In this document: one piece after another, positions 47,620 through 56,056 of the stretch
How the letters are laid out: each line of letters starts with the position of its first letter
Numbering within the stretch: position 1 is the first letter of the stretch
Assembly: GCA_039029135.1 (NCBI GenBank)
Contig: JBCCGT010000004.1
Coordinates: 186,001-250,000, forward strand
DNA from: JALZVT01 sp039029135
GTDB lineage: Bacteria > Pseudomonadota > Gammaproteobacteria > Pseudomonadales > Azotimanducaceae
Length of the DNA stretch: 64,000 nucleotides
Reading direction: 5' to 3'
Position numbers and translations under genes: made by a program
Notes under the pieces: generated by a model
Told to the model about the DNA's origin: nothing
Seen by the model: the letters and a program-made list of their open reading frames with translations, nothing else
Databases searched by the model: none

Positions 47620-48921
47620 CTACGCCGCGGCGCGGTCGATGGCGCTGAGCAGCGACTCGAACAGCAGTTCGAACAGCGAGCGCTGCTCTAGAGAGATGTC
47701 CGCGCGCAGGGTCATTCCCGGCTTGAGGGCGACAGCGAGGCGGTGTTTGGTGTCCATCGTTATCGCGACCTCGTAAGCGGGACCTGTAGCGTTCCATGCC
47801 AGCTGCTCCGCCGGCACCGGCAGCGGGCTGCGATTAACGTGCGAGATCCGCCCAAAGATCGAACCGAAACGCTGGTGTGGAAAGGCATCAATCAGTAAAC
47901 GCACCGGCTGACCTTCCGTTACGGCGCCGGCTGTGCCCGCAGGCACCCAGAGCTTGGCGCTGTAGTGATGCGCCTCAGGCAATAGCGTTAGAACGGGTCG
48001 GTCTCGTTCCAGCGTCGCGCCCACCTGCGCCAGGACACCCGAGACGACGCCGTCGATGGGTGAAAACAGGATCTGCTGTTCTTCGCGCCGAACGCGCGTG
48101 GCCTCGGCGCTTAGTCTTTCGCGCTCGAACTGCAACCGCGCGAGCGAGCGCGCCAACTCAGATTCCGCGGCTTCGATGTCGGTGTCGATGCGGCGTTCGC
48201 TTACCGCGAGTCGCTGCTGCTCCTCCTCGAGCGCCGTCAGCGTGCTCTCGTAGTCGAGCCTGGATAGGGTGGCCTCTTCGCGCAGCGCCGCTGGGGCGTG
48301 ACCCTGGTTGAAGAGCGCCTGGGCGCGGTCTTCGCGGGCGCGGGCGAGGCGCAGGGCCTCTGCCGCCTGTGTACGCCTTACATTGAGCGCACGGCGCCGC
48401 GCCAGATTCGCATCGGCTTCCAGAGCGAACGCGGTCGCGCGCGCCTGGGCGAGCGCGACTTCGTGTTCGCGCGTGGCGTCAAGAGCGCGCTGCTGGGCGC
48501 GCAGCGAGCGCGCCAGCGCCCCGGGCTTCTGCGTGGCCGCGCGTCGGGCGCTGGCGAGCACGGCGAGCCGCGTGCCTGGCTGAACGCGGTCGCCGACGTC
48601 GACGAGCAGGGCATCGAGCGTGCGCCGCCCATCAGCGAACAGCTGCACGCCGGCGTCCTGCAGCTCGATGCGCCCCGGCACGGTGGCCTTGCGGGCAATC
48701 GGCAGCCGGGCGATCACGCCCAGTGACCCGACGAGCAGGACGCAGATTGCCACGACGAGCCAGAAGCTCGCGAGCGGCGATCGGTCGAACGCGGCGCACT
48801 CGCGTCGATCCCGCTCTCTCAGGGCCTCTAGTCTGAACAGGCCCGCCGCCGCTTGCACCGACGGGTTCGCACCTCGCCTCGACGTCCGCTCGGTCATGGT
48901 CGCGTCGTCGGAATCCCGCAT
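47620..48921 (-). CDS. HlyD/CvaA-family membrane fusion adaptor
   Basis: A 433-residue periplasmic adaptor linking the exporter to an outer-membrane channel. One N-terminal helix (ASFWLVVAICVLLVGSLGVI, about residues 51-70) precedes a lipoyl/biotinyl-like domain, a long coiled coil (about 140-290) and a C-terminal barrel (GVVSGVLAQVGATLERDRPVLTLLP in parts: DGVVSGVLAQVGATL; RPVLTLLPEAH). ATG 48921. It is the first gene of the minus-strand exporter operon. The outer-membrane partner (TolC) is not in the window. Confidence 0.9.
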   Translation of the reverse strand: MRDSDDATMTERTSRRGANPSVQAAAGLFRLEALRERDRRECAAFDRSPLASFWLVVAICVLLVGSLGVIARLPIARKATVPGRIELQDAGVQLFADGRRTLDALLVDVGDRVQPGTRLAVLASARRAATQKPGALARSLRAQQRALDATREHEVALAQARATAFALEADANLARRRALNVRRTQAAEALRLARAREDRAQALFNQGHAPAALREEATLSRLDYESTLTALEEEQQRLAVSERRIDTDIEAAESELARSLARLQFERERLSAEATRVRREEQQILFSPIDGVVSGVLAQVGATLERDRPVLTLLPEAHHYSAKLWVPAGTAGAVTEGQPVRLLIDAFPHQRFGSIFGRISHVNRSPLPVPAEQLAWNATGPAYEVAITMDTKHRLAVALKPGMTLRADISLEQRSLFELLFESLLSAIDRAAA

Positions 48922-49152
48922 GCCTGCGCCTCAACCGCGATGAGGCCGCAACCCTAGCCAGCTCACAGCAGTTCTCGAAGCGGTGACCGGCGATCGACGG
49001 AGTAGGAAAAGGGCGGCAATCAGGCCGCCTGCCTGGTGTCCGTGGCCAAGCTCTGCTGTTGGCGTGCGACTTTCGTTGCGACGGCTATCGCTCGGGCAGA
49101 TCGACTCTACACTGCGACGCCCCAATCGAACTTGCATACAGCGAGGCAAACC
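48922..49152. promoter_or_regulatory. Divergent region between adaptor and peptide gene
   Basis: 231 bases separating two divergent transcripts of the proposed microcin system. TACACT at 49108-49113, 40 bases before the peptide ATG, is a fair -10 element, but I see no good -35 at standard spacing. No known operator was recognised. Confidence 0.35.
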
Positions 49153-49353
49153 ATGCGTGAACTACAGCACCGAGAGCGCGATCAGATTTCTGGCGGTCAG
49201 CAGTCGCTCGTCGACATTGGCCAGTCGCCTGCGGGCATCCTGCCGCTGAATCTGCCGCTCGATATCGAGGTGGGCGGCTTCCCGGTCATCGGCGTACCGG
49301 CGCCGGGTGTGATTCCGGGGCCGGGCGGGCCCCGCCGACGCCGCGATTCCTGA
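49153..49353 (+). CDS. Putative class II microcin precursor with MccV-type double-glycine leader
   Basis: A 66-codon gene at ATG 49153 behind a GCGAGG ribosome site. Its first 15 residues, MRELQHRERDQISGG, match the microcin V leader (MRTLTLNELDSVSGG) in length and spacing: Arg2, Leu4, Glu at -8, Asp at -6, Ile/Val at -4, Ser at -3 and Gly-Gly at -2/-1. Cleavage after Gly15 would free a 51-residue core that is Cys-free, rich in Pro, Gly, Ile and Val, and ends in RRRRDS. The C39 exporter and adaptor lie divergently 231 bases away. The frame is open to 49036 upstream but that part is not needed. The core matches nothing I know, so activity is inferred only from the leader and neighbours. Confidence 0.75.
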   Translation: MRELQHRERDQISGGQQSLVDIGQSPAGILPLNLPLDIEVGGFPVIGVPAPGVIPGPGGPRRRRDS

Positions 49354-49368
49354 GGCCAGGCTACCGGT

Positions 49369-49398
49369 CGGATCGCAGTCGCACGCGGCTGCGATCCG
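49369..49398 (+). terminator. Strong hairpin after the microcin-like gene
   Basis: CGGATCGCAG (49369-49378) and CTGCGATCCG (49389-49398) are perfect inverted copies around a 10-base loop, 16 bases after the peptide stop. No T-run follows, so it may be a Rho-assisted terminator, an attenuator, or a 3' stabiliser of the peptide mRNA. Confidence 0.6.
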
Positions 49399-49542
49399 GA
49401 TCGCGCGGCGCCATCTTGGTTGCAGGCCCTAACGCGCCTGGCCGCGCCTAGCCTGTGTTGCACCGGTTGATCTGAACCTGTGGCAGCACGGTTCGGCCTG
49501 CAACTGTGGCGCAAGACACGGTTTTGTCACTGTGATGGGAGA

Positions 49543-49689
49543 ATGATGCTGCTCGTTGCAGTGGTGGCGGCAGCGCTGGGTGCGTTGCGCAACCCCGCGT
49601 CGTCCTGGCGTAGTCTGCACCAGTCGGCAGTGCGCGCCGAGGTCGCAGCGCTGAAGCACCACCACACGCACAGCAAAAACAACTTCTAA
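49543..49689 (+). CDS. Small hydrophobic protein downstream of the microcin-like gene
   Basis: A 48-codon gene with a good GGGAGA ribosome site. It starts with ATG ATG (49543, 49546), has a hydrophobic N-terminus (MMLLVAVVAAALGAL), then a soluble part and a His/Lys-rich end (LKHHHTHSKNNF). Its place between the peptide gene and the barrel gene makes it a candidate immunity or accessory factor, but no family signal supports that. Confidence 0.45.
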   Translation: MMLLVAVVAAALGALRNPASSWRSLHQSAVRAEVAALKHHHTHSKNNF

Positions 49690-49699
49690 GGGAATAGAT

Positions 49700-50308
49700 A
49701 TGAATCGTGTTGCCTCGCCTACATCAGCCTCGTACCCGGAACGCAGCCGTCCGAGCGCTCTCGTCTACGCACTGACCGCGTTCTGCGCGCTAGCCGCAGG
49801 GTCTGCCGTCGCCGATGACTTTGCCTACACCTACTTCGAAGCCGCGTACGTCCACAGCGATGGGGCGAACGGCGGCCTGCTCGCCGGTTCGATCGATGTG
49901 AGCAGCAATCTGCGTCTGCGCGTGGGCGGCACCCGGCTATCCGAATCCGGGGTTGACCTGACGGCGGCGGGTGCCGGCGTTGACTATATTGCGCGCGTCA
50001 GCGAGACGGTGAACGTCCTGATCGGCGGCGGCATCAACTACGCCGAGGTCGATGCCGGATTTTTTGATGCAGACTCCACCGATGCGTCAGCCGGCGTCAG
50101 CGTGCGGATTCTTGCGAGCCCGAATTTTGAGATCGAACCTAGCGTTGGCTATGTCTTCGGCGACTTCGACGACGCCGTGTTTGGTGTCGATGCCCGCTAC
50201 TGGTTCAATCGGAACGTCGCGCTGCAGTTCGGCATTGGCGGCAGCACCGCAGACGGTTCGGATGCCATATTCGAGCTGGGCGTTCGCCTCGGCCCGCAAT
50301 ACCGATAG
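49700..50308 (+). CDS. Outer-membrane beta-barrel protein
   Basis: A 202-residue secreted protein. A basic, then hydrophobic signal region (ALVYALTAFCALAAGSAVA) is probably cleaved near residue 38. The rest is a run of amphipathic strands with Gly and aromatic alternation (YTYFEAAYVHSDGANGG; LRVGGTRLSESGVDL; VRLGPQYR at the end), typical of small 8-stranded OmpA/OmpW-like barrels, and it ends in Tyr-Arg. ATG 49700 follows AAGGGAA. The substrate or role is unknown; it could be coincidental to the peptide system. Confidence 0.7.
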   Translation: MNRVASPTSASYPERSRPSALVYALTAFCALAAGSAVADDFAYTYFEAAYVHSDGANGGLLAGSIDVSSNLRLRVGGTRLSESGVDLTAAGAGVDYIARVSETVNVLIGGGINYAEVDAGFFDADSTDASAGVSVRILASPNFEIEPSVGYVFGDFDDAVFGVDARYWFNRNVALQFGIGGSTADGSDAIFELGVRLGPQYR

Positions 50309-50523
50309 TTGGTCCCGCGCTCGCCGGTGGCGAGCGCCGGCAAACACGTGCATCGGCCCGAGGTGACCCGCCGCTCGGCTAACTGGGCAGACGGCGTGCG
50401 GCACGCGCACTGAGAACAGGTCTGGTGAGGCTGACCCCGATTGGTTGACGGTTCCTGGCAGGAACCCACTGTCGAACGGTGCGCGCAGAGTCGAATGGGC
50501 CCAGGCGAGGTTTCGCCAAGGTC

Positions 50524-50610
50524 TGGTACCTGGGGTCGGACTCGAACCGACACGGTATTGCTACCACCAGAGTTTGAGTCTAGCGCGTCTACCAGTTTCG
50601 CCACCCAGGC
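50524..50610 (-). tRNA. tRNA-Leu (anticodon CAA)
   Basis: Read on the minus strand the gene folds into a class II tRNA: acceptor GCCTGGG/CCCAGGT, D arm GCGAAACTGGTAGACGC, anticodon stem CTAGA/TCTGG with loop CTCAAAC (anticodon CAA, reading UUG), a long variable arm, T arm GTCGGTTCGAGTCCGAC and encoded CCA at 50524-50526. All standard features are present. Confidence 0.95.
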
Positions 50611-50847
50611 ACGGTGGAGTGGGGACGATAGCCAAGGGTCCGGATACGGTCAAACCTGGCGCTGGTGTCGCGATCCGCGTCGCCGGATTGGTCGGCGTGA
50701 GCTGGCTGCTCGCCAAATGTGCGCGTCGCTCCCTCACGGCTTTGCGCCTGCTCCGCGCGCCTTGCGGCTTGACCTGGGCTAAGGCGCCTGAGCCTCGCCT
50801 GACGCTCGGCTGAAGTCAGCGATGCGCTTGCAGTATGCTCGCGCGCC

Positions 50848-51879
50848 ATGCGTACCGCCGACTTCGACTACGACCTCCCCCAGGAACTAATCGCGCAGAG
50901 CCCCGTGGAGCCGCGCGACCAGGCGCGGCTGCTCTTGGCAGCCGAGCCGTGCGCGCATCGCCGGGTGAGCGACCTTCCCGATCTGCTGGAACCGGGTGAT
51001 CTGCTGGTCGTTAACGACAGCAAGGTCGTGAAGGCCCGTCTGCGCGCGGCCAAAGACAGCGGCGGTCGCGCCGAACTACTGCTGGAGCGCGCGCTCGACG
51101 TCGACGTCGGTCTTTTTCAGGTCAGAGTGAGTAAGCCACTGCTGCCTGGGCGCAAACTCGCTCTCGCGGGCGGGCAGGTCGTAGAAGTATTGGGTCGCGG
51201 TGCGGGTCGCGACGCGGAGTTCTATCGTTTGCGGTTCTCGCAACCGATTTTGGATGTGCTCGAGGCCGTGGGTGAGGTCCCGCTACCGCCCTACATCGAC
51301 CCGGCGGCGGCCCGTGCGGATCACGATAGCCGCTACCAGACGCTGTTCGCGGCTCAGCCCGGAGCGGTAGCGGCGCCGACTGCGGGCCTGCACTTCACCC
51401 CGAGACTGGTGAGCGCGCTCGAGGCGCGTGGCGTGGCTATCGCGCGCGTCACGCTGCACGTCGGGGCTGGCACCTTTCAGCCGGTTCGGGGAGAGGATCT
51501 GTCCGCCCATCGGATGCACTCGGAACGCTGGGAGATTCCGGCGGCGGCGGCCGAGGCGATCGAAGCGCGTCGCGGCCGGCTGGTGGCGGTCGGCACCACC
51601 GTGGTGCGCACCTTGGAGGCGGCGGCGGCTGGCGGCTGGGCGCCGCGTGATGGCGCCTGTGCGGGGGACACTGACCTATTCATCACGCCCGGCTATCGAT
51701 TTCGACTGGTGGATGCGCTGTTGACCAACTTCCACCTACCGCGTTCGACCCTGCTCATGCTGGTCAGTGCCTTCGCGGGCCAGCGGCGCATTCAGGACGC
51801 CTATGCCGTCGCGGTAGCCGAGCGCTATCGGTTCTTTAGCTATGGCGATGCCATGTTCCTCACGCGCGACGAGGCGTAG
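50848..51879 (+). CDS. queA: S-adenosylmethionine:tRNA ribosyltransferase-isomerase
   Basis: Adds an epoxycyclopentanediol from SAM to 7-aminomethyl-7-deazaguanine in tRNA, the penultimate queuosine step. The start MRTADFDYDLPQELIAQ, the LLVVNDSKVVKARL block and the late PLPPYIDPAAARADHDSRYQT region (in parts: VPLPPYIDPAAAR; DHDSRYQTLFA) and FSYGDAMFL end are standard. 343 residues. It heads the conserved queA-tgt-yajC-secD-secF string, though the intervening 640 bases hold a minus-strand hypothetical gene. Confidence 0.95.
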   Translation: MRTADFDYDLPQELIAQSPVEPRDQARLLLAAEPCAHRRVSDLPDLLEPGDLLVVNDSKVVKARLRAAKDSGGRAELLLERALDVDVGLFQVRVSKPLLPGRKLALAGGQVVEVLGRGAGRDAEFYRLRFSQPILDVLEAVGEVPLPPYIDPAAARADHDSRYQTLFAAQPGAVAAPTAGLHFTPRLVSALEARGVAIARVTLHVGAGTFQPVRGEDLSAHRMHSERWEIPAAAAEAIEARRGRLVAVGTTVVRTLEAAAAGGWAPRDGACAGDTDLFITPGYRFRLVDALLTNFHLPRSTLLMLVSAFAGQRRIQDAYAVAVAERYRFFSYGDAMFLTRDEA

Positions 51880-51896
51880 GCGAGTGGCGCGGACGG

Positions 51897-52316
51897 CTAG
51901 GGAGCGGGGGCAGCGCCGAGGTTTCGCAGACGTTGCAGCAGCCGCGCCGCCACGGGCAGCGTTCCTTCGCAGTCAGGCAGGATTTCGCCCAGGCGCGGAT
52001 CGAGCGCACTAGGGTCGCGCGGCACGATTGGGGTCGCGTGGCTGAAGTCGTCGAAGTCGAGCTGTGTAACGCTGCGCCGATGCAGCCACTCAATCGCCGC
52101 CACATCGGGCTGTGTACATAGAGTATCGAATTGCTCTGCGAGCGTGACCACATCCCCCTGTGCGAGGATCAGCGCGCTGGTTGCCTCGTACCACAATTTG
52201 CCGACAAGCGCCGCGCGCCCGAGGCGCTGACTGTGGCTAATGTGGTTCGGCGCGGAATCGTCCGTCCCAGGCACCTGCTCGACTTCCAAGTACCAGCACG
52301 TTTGTTCAAGGATCAT
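51897..52316 (-). CDS. Hypothetical protein between queA and tgt
   Basis: A 139-residue protein with no recognised family. From ATG 52316 it reads MILEQTCWYLEVEQ; a longer start at 52376 would lie upstream of a plausible promoter (see that entry), so the shorter start is preferred. It contains LGRAALVGKLWYEATSALILAQ and a Trp/His-rich core, and an acidic C-terminus. It interrupts the usual queA-tgt adjacency on the opposite strand. Confidence 0.55.
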   Translation of the reverse strand: MILEQTCWYLEVEQVPGTDDSAPNHISHSQRLGRAALVGKLWYEATSALILAQGDVVTLAEQFDTLCTQPDVAAIEWLHRRSVTQLDFDDFSHATPIVPRDPSALDPRLGEILPDCEGTLPVAARLLQRLRNLGAAPAP

Positions 52317-52346
52317 CCGAGTGTCATTTTTTTGACGAATTGTCGC

Positions 52347-52376
52347 ATTATGTCGGAAGGTCGGACGTACAAACAA
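52347..52376 (-). promoter_or_regulatory. Candidate promoter for the 51897-52316 gene
   Basis: Read on the minus strand: TTGTTT (52376-52371) then 18 bases then CATAAT (52352-52347), a fair sigma-70 pair about 30 bases upstream of ATG 52316. It supports the shorter start, since a start at 52376 would precede it. Confidence 0.4.
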
Positions 52377-52525
52377 AACAATACTGTTTGACGCAATCTA
52401 TCGCCGGCGCCAGGCTCCGCCGCCCACGGGACCCTTGAATCGCGCTAGCGCGCCCCAACGATGGTGTGATGCGGACGATACCCACCCTGCAGGAGCCGCT
52501 CTGAACATGACCGAGTCCCGCCCCT

Positions 52526-53641
52526 ATGTATGACCTTCTGGCGAGCGACGGCGCAGCGCGGCGGGGTCGCGTGACGACCAATCACGGCGTGATCGAGACT
52601 CCGGTGTTTATGCCCTGCGGCACCTACGGCACGGTTAAGGGCATGACCCCGCAGCAGCTCGACGAGGTGGGCACCCGCATACTGCTCGGCAACACCTTCC
52701 ACCTCATGCTGCGACCCGGCGACGCGCAAATCGCGGCGCTGGGCGGCCTGCACCGATTCATGCGCTGGTCCGGGCCGATACTCACGGACAGCGGCGGCTT
52801 TCAGGTCTGGAGCCTTGGCGAGCTGCGCAAGATTAGCGAAGGCGGCGTCACCTTTCGCTCGCCCGTCAACGGCGATCGGGTGGAGCTGACGCCGGAGCGC
52901 AGCATGGCGGTGCAGGCCAACCTCGGCAGCGACATCGTGATGTGCTTCGACGAGTGCACGACCTACCCCGCGACCGAGTCCGCCGCGCGCGAGTCGATGC
53001 AGCTCTCGATGCGCTGGGCCGCGCGCTGTCGCACCGCCTTCGACGCGGGTGAAAACCCGAACGCGCTGTTCGGGATTGTGCAGGGCGGCATGTATCCGGC
53101 GCTGCGGCGAGAGAGCGTCGAGCGCCTGGTCGACGTCGGCTTTCATGGCTATGCGGTGGGCGGGCTGTCTGTCGGCGAGCCAAAAGAGGAGATGAATGCG
53201 ACGCTCGCCGAGGTTGCGCCGCTGCTGCCGGCAGACCGGCCGCGCTACCTCATGGGCGTGGGCACGCCGCAGGACCTGGTCTTCGGCGTCGGGCAGGGCA
53301 TCGACATGTTCGACTGCGTGATGCCCACCCGCAACGCGCGCAACGGCTACCTGTTCACCTCAAAGGGAACGCTGAAGATTCGCAACGCCAGGCATCGCGA
53401 CAGCGATCAGCCGATCGATGCGCAGTGCAGCTGCTACACCTGCAAGAACTTCTCGCGCGCGTACCTTCATCATCTCGATCGCTGCGGCGAAATGCTCGGC
53501 GCGGTGCTCGGCACGATCCACAATCTGCACTATTACCACAACCTGATGAGCGAATTGCGTGGGGCTATTGAAACCGGTACATTCGGCGCCCTCGCCAACC
53601 GCCTCCACGCCGCCTGGGAGACCGATCATGACCTCGTTTAG
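52526..53641 (+). CDS. tgt: Queuine tRNA-ribosyltransferase (bacterial TGT)
   Basis: Exchanges guanine at position 34 of GUN-anticodon tRNAs for the queuosine precursor. The nucleophile region MCFDECTTYPAT, the RGRVTTNHGVIETPVFMPCGTYGTVK start (in parts: TNHGVIETPVFMP; GTYGTVKGM) and the zinc ligands CSCYTC...H are present. 371 residues from ATG 52526. Part of the queA-tgt-yajC-secDF string; its end overlaps yajC. Confidence 0.96.
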   Translation: MYDLLASDGAARRGRVTTNHGVIETPVFMPCGTYGTVKGMTPQQLDEVGTRILLGNTFHLMLRPGDAQIAALGGLHRFMRWSGPILTDSGGFQVWSLGELRKISEGGVTFRSPVNGDRVELTPERSMAVQANLGSDIVMCFDECTTYPATESAARESMQLSMRWAARCRTAFDAGENPNALFGIVQGGMYPALRRESVERLVDVGFHGYAVGGLSVGEPKEEMNATLAEVAPLLPADRPRYLMGVGTPQDLVFGVGQGIDMFDCVMPTRNARNGYLFTSKGTLKIRNARHRDSDQPIDAQCSCYTCKNFSRAYLHHLDRCGEMLGAVLGTIHNLHYYHNLMSELRGAIETGTFGALANRLHAAWETDHDLV

Positions 53642-54059
53642 CAGTATTTCTGCTGCCACAGTCGACGCTGCGCCCGTCGATCTCGGGACCGCCGACCTCG
53701 GCACCCAGCTCGCAAACGCGACAGACGCCGCGGCTGTCGACGGCGCTGCGCTGCTCGCGGGTGCGCCCCCGCCGTCCGCCGGTTGGGAGCAGTTCATCTT
53801 CCTCGGCGTGTTCGTGCTGATCTTCTACTTTCTGCTCATACGGCCGCAGAACAAAAGACGCAAAGAGCACCAGGCGCTCATGGCCGGGCTGGAGAAGGGC
53901 GATGAGGTGGTAACGGCGGGCGGCATCGTCGGCGAAGTGACGAAGGTCGAAGAGGATTTCGTCCAGCTCAAGGTCGGCGAGGGCGTCAAGCTGCGCTTTC
54001 AGAAGTCGGCGGTCGGCGCGACCCTGCCCAAGGGTACGCTTAAGTCGCTCGAGGCCTGA
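53628..54059 (+). CDS. yajC: Sec translocase accessory subunit YajC
   Basis: Small single-helix subunit that associates with SecD-SecF. The helix FIFLGVFVLIFYFLLIRPQNKRRKEH and the following soluble domain (KGDEVVTAGGIVGEVTKV) match YajC. ATG 53628 overlaps the tgt stop; with 143 residues it is longer than usual because of an Ala/Asp-rich N-terminus before the helix. Directly precedes secD. Confidence 0.93.
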   Translation: MTSFSSISAATVDAAPVDLGTADLGTQLANATDAAAVDGAALLAGAPPPSAGWEQFIFLGVFVLIFYFLLIRPQNKRRKEHQALMAGLEKGDEVVTAGGIVGEVTKVEEDFVQLKVGEGVKLRFQKSAVGATLPKGTLKSLEA

Positions 54060-54064
54060 GGCCG

Positions 54065-56020
54065 GTGGCCGACAATCAGCTCGTAGGCGAAAGCCTGATC
54101 GGCCTTGGCGGCGGCTCACAGCGGCCGCCGAACACCTACCCGCTGTGGCGCTATCTGCTGCTGATTATCGTGCTGGGTGTCGCCGCGGTGTACGCGCTGC
54201 CGAACCTCTATCCGCCGGATCACGCGCTGCAGGTTAAGCCCGTTGACGCGGATGCGGTCGCCGACGCCGGGCTGCTGCAGCGCAGCGCCGAGCTGCTCGC
54301 CGACGCCGGAATCGAAATCAAGGGCCAGGAACTGGCGGGCGGCAACGCGCTCCTGCGGGTCGACAGTAATCGCACCCAGCTTGCGGGCAAGACCGTGTTG
54401 AACGAGGCGCTCAATCCGCCGGGCGGCGCCGACCCGGCGTACACCGTCGCACTGAACCTGGCGCCGACCACACCGCTGTGGCTGCGCGAACTCGGCGGCA
54501 AGCCGATGTCGCTCGGTCTTGATCTCTCAGGCGGGGTGCACTTTCTGCTGCAGGTCGACATGGACACGTTTCTGGGCAAGCGCTCGGAAGAGATGGCCAA
54601 GACCATCGAAAGTCTGCTGCGGGCCGAGCGAATTCGCGCCGTGCCGCAGCGCCGCGGCTCCTGGGCGAGCGGCGGCAACAACATTCGCATCCCGTTCCAG
54701 ACCGAGGCGTACCGCGAGGAGGCCTGGCCGCTGCTCAACGATCCGCAAAACGTCGTGGGCTATGACATCACACGGGACACGGTTGGCGGTCGCCCCGGCA
54801 TCGCACTGCGCCTGTCTGAGGAGCGTCAGCGCATCCTCGAAGACTACGCGATCGATCAGAACCTCGAGAGCCTGCGCAAGCGCGTGAACGAGCTCGGCGT
54901 ATCCGAACCTCTGGTGCAGCAGCTCGGTCGGTCGCGGATCGTCATCGACCTGCCCGGCATGCAGGACAGCACCGAGGCGAAGAAGATCATCAACAAGTTC
55001 GCCAACCTAGAGTTTCGACTGGTTGCCGCGAACACGCTGCGCGATTCAGAGGTGGATGTCTTCCCCTACGAAGGTCGTAACGTGCGGCTGGAGAAAGAGA
55101 ACATCGTCACCGGTTCGCAGGTCACCAACGCCGTGCAGGACTACGATCCGGAGTCGGGCCTGCCGCAGGTCAGCATCGAGCTCGATGCGGAAGGCGGTCC
55201 GCGCATGAACGAGATCTCGGGCGACAACATCGGCAATCAGATGGCCGTGCTGTTTCTCGAGTCGAAGACGCGGGAGTTGCTGGACGCGGACGGTCGACCG
55301 CGGGTAGACGAGGAGGGCAAACCCATGCTCGTCACCACGGAGGACAAGCGGCTCATCAACGTCGCTACGATACGCGCGGCGCTCGGCTACAACTTCCGCA
55401 TAACGGGGCTCGACAGTCTGGGCGAGGCTCGCGAGCTGGCCCTCCTGCTGCGCGCGGGCGCGCTGGCTGCGCCCATGTACATCGTCGAAGAGCGCACGGT
55501 TGGCGCGCAGCTCGGCGATGACAACATCCGCAACGGTTTCCTCAGCCTGCAGATCGGGCTGGGCCTGGTCGCGCTGTTCATGCTGTTCTACTACCGCCTG
55601 TTCGGCGTTGCCGCGGTGTGCGCGCTGGGCGCGAACATCGTTCTCATCGTTGCCATCATGTCGATTTTGGGCGCGACCCTGACGCTGCCCGGCATCGCCG
55701 GCATCGTGTTGACCATCGGCATGGCGGTCGACGCTAACGTGCTGATCTTCTCGCGCATACGCGAGGAACTTCAGGACCGCGCGCCGCAGGCCGCGATTCA
55801 GGCCGGCTTCGACCGTGCGTTCGTCACCATTCTCGATGCCAACGTCACGACGTTCTTCGTCGCGATCATCCTGCTGTCGATTGGCAGCGGCCCGGTGAAG
55901 GGCTTCGCCATCACCCTAGCCATCGGCATCGCGACCTCCATGTTCACCGCGATCATGGGCACGCGCGCCATCGTCAACCTGATGTACGGCGGTCGCAAGC
56001 TGACCAAGCTTGCCATCTGA
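54065..56020 (+). CDS. secD: Protein translocase subunit SecD
   Basis: 651-residue membrane protein that, with SecF, uses the proton motive force to complete protein export. The large periplasmic P1 domain and the six-helix C-terminal half are visible; the family block GIAGIVLTIGMAVDANVLIFSRI (in parts: GIVLTIGMAVDANVL; IFSRIREEL) is intact. GTG 54065 starts it, 5 bases after yajC. Followed 36 bases later by secF. Confidence 0.96.
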   Translation: MADNQLVGESLIGLGGGSQRPPNTYPLWRYLLLIIVLGVAAVYALPNLYPPDHALQVKPVDADAVADAGLLQRSAELLADAGIEIKGQELAGGNALLRVDSNRTQLAGKTVLNEALNPPGGADPAYTVALNLAPTTPLWLRELGGKPMSLGLDLSGGVHFLLQVDMDTFLGKRSEEMAKTIESLLRAERIRAVPQRRGSWASGGNNIRIPFQTEAYREEAWPLLNDPQNVVGYDITRDTVGGRPGIALRLSEERQRILEDYAIDQNLESLRKRVNELGVSEPLVQQLGRSRIVIDLPGMQDSTEAKKIINKFANLEFRLVAANTLRDSEVDVFPYEGRNVRLEKENIVTGSQVTNAVQDYDPESGLPQVSIELDAEGGPRMNEISGDNIGNQMAVLFLESKTRELLDADGRPRVDEEGKPMLVTTEDKRLINVATIRAALGYNFRITGLDSLGEARELALLLRAGALAAPMYIVEERTVGAQLGDDNIRNGFLSLQIGLGLVALFMLFYYRLFGVAAVCALGANIVLIVAIMSILGATLTLPGIAGIVLTIGMAVDANVLIFSRIREELQDRAPQAAIQAGFDRAFVTILDANVTTFFVAIILLSIGSGPVKGFAITLAIGIATSMFTAIMGTRAIVNLMYGGRKLTKLAI

Positions 56021-56056
56021 CCAGGCAAAGCAATAAGCAAGACAGCGAGAGTCACG

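Noticed and set aside
49036..49152. Longer start for the microcin-like gene at GTG 49036
   Set aside because: The extension has no ribosome site and would destroy the exact 15-residue leader; the ATG at 49153 has a good site.
50197..50604. Small protein starting MAKLVDALDSNSGGSN
   Set aside because: This is the well-known false frame produced by translating a tRNA-Leu gene; the region is a tRNA at 50524-50610.
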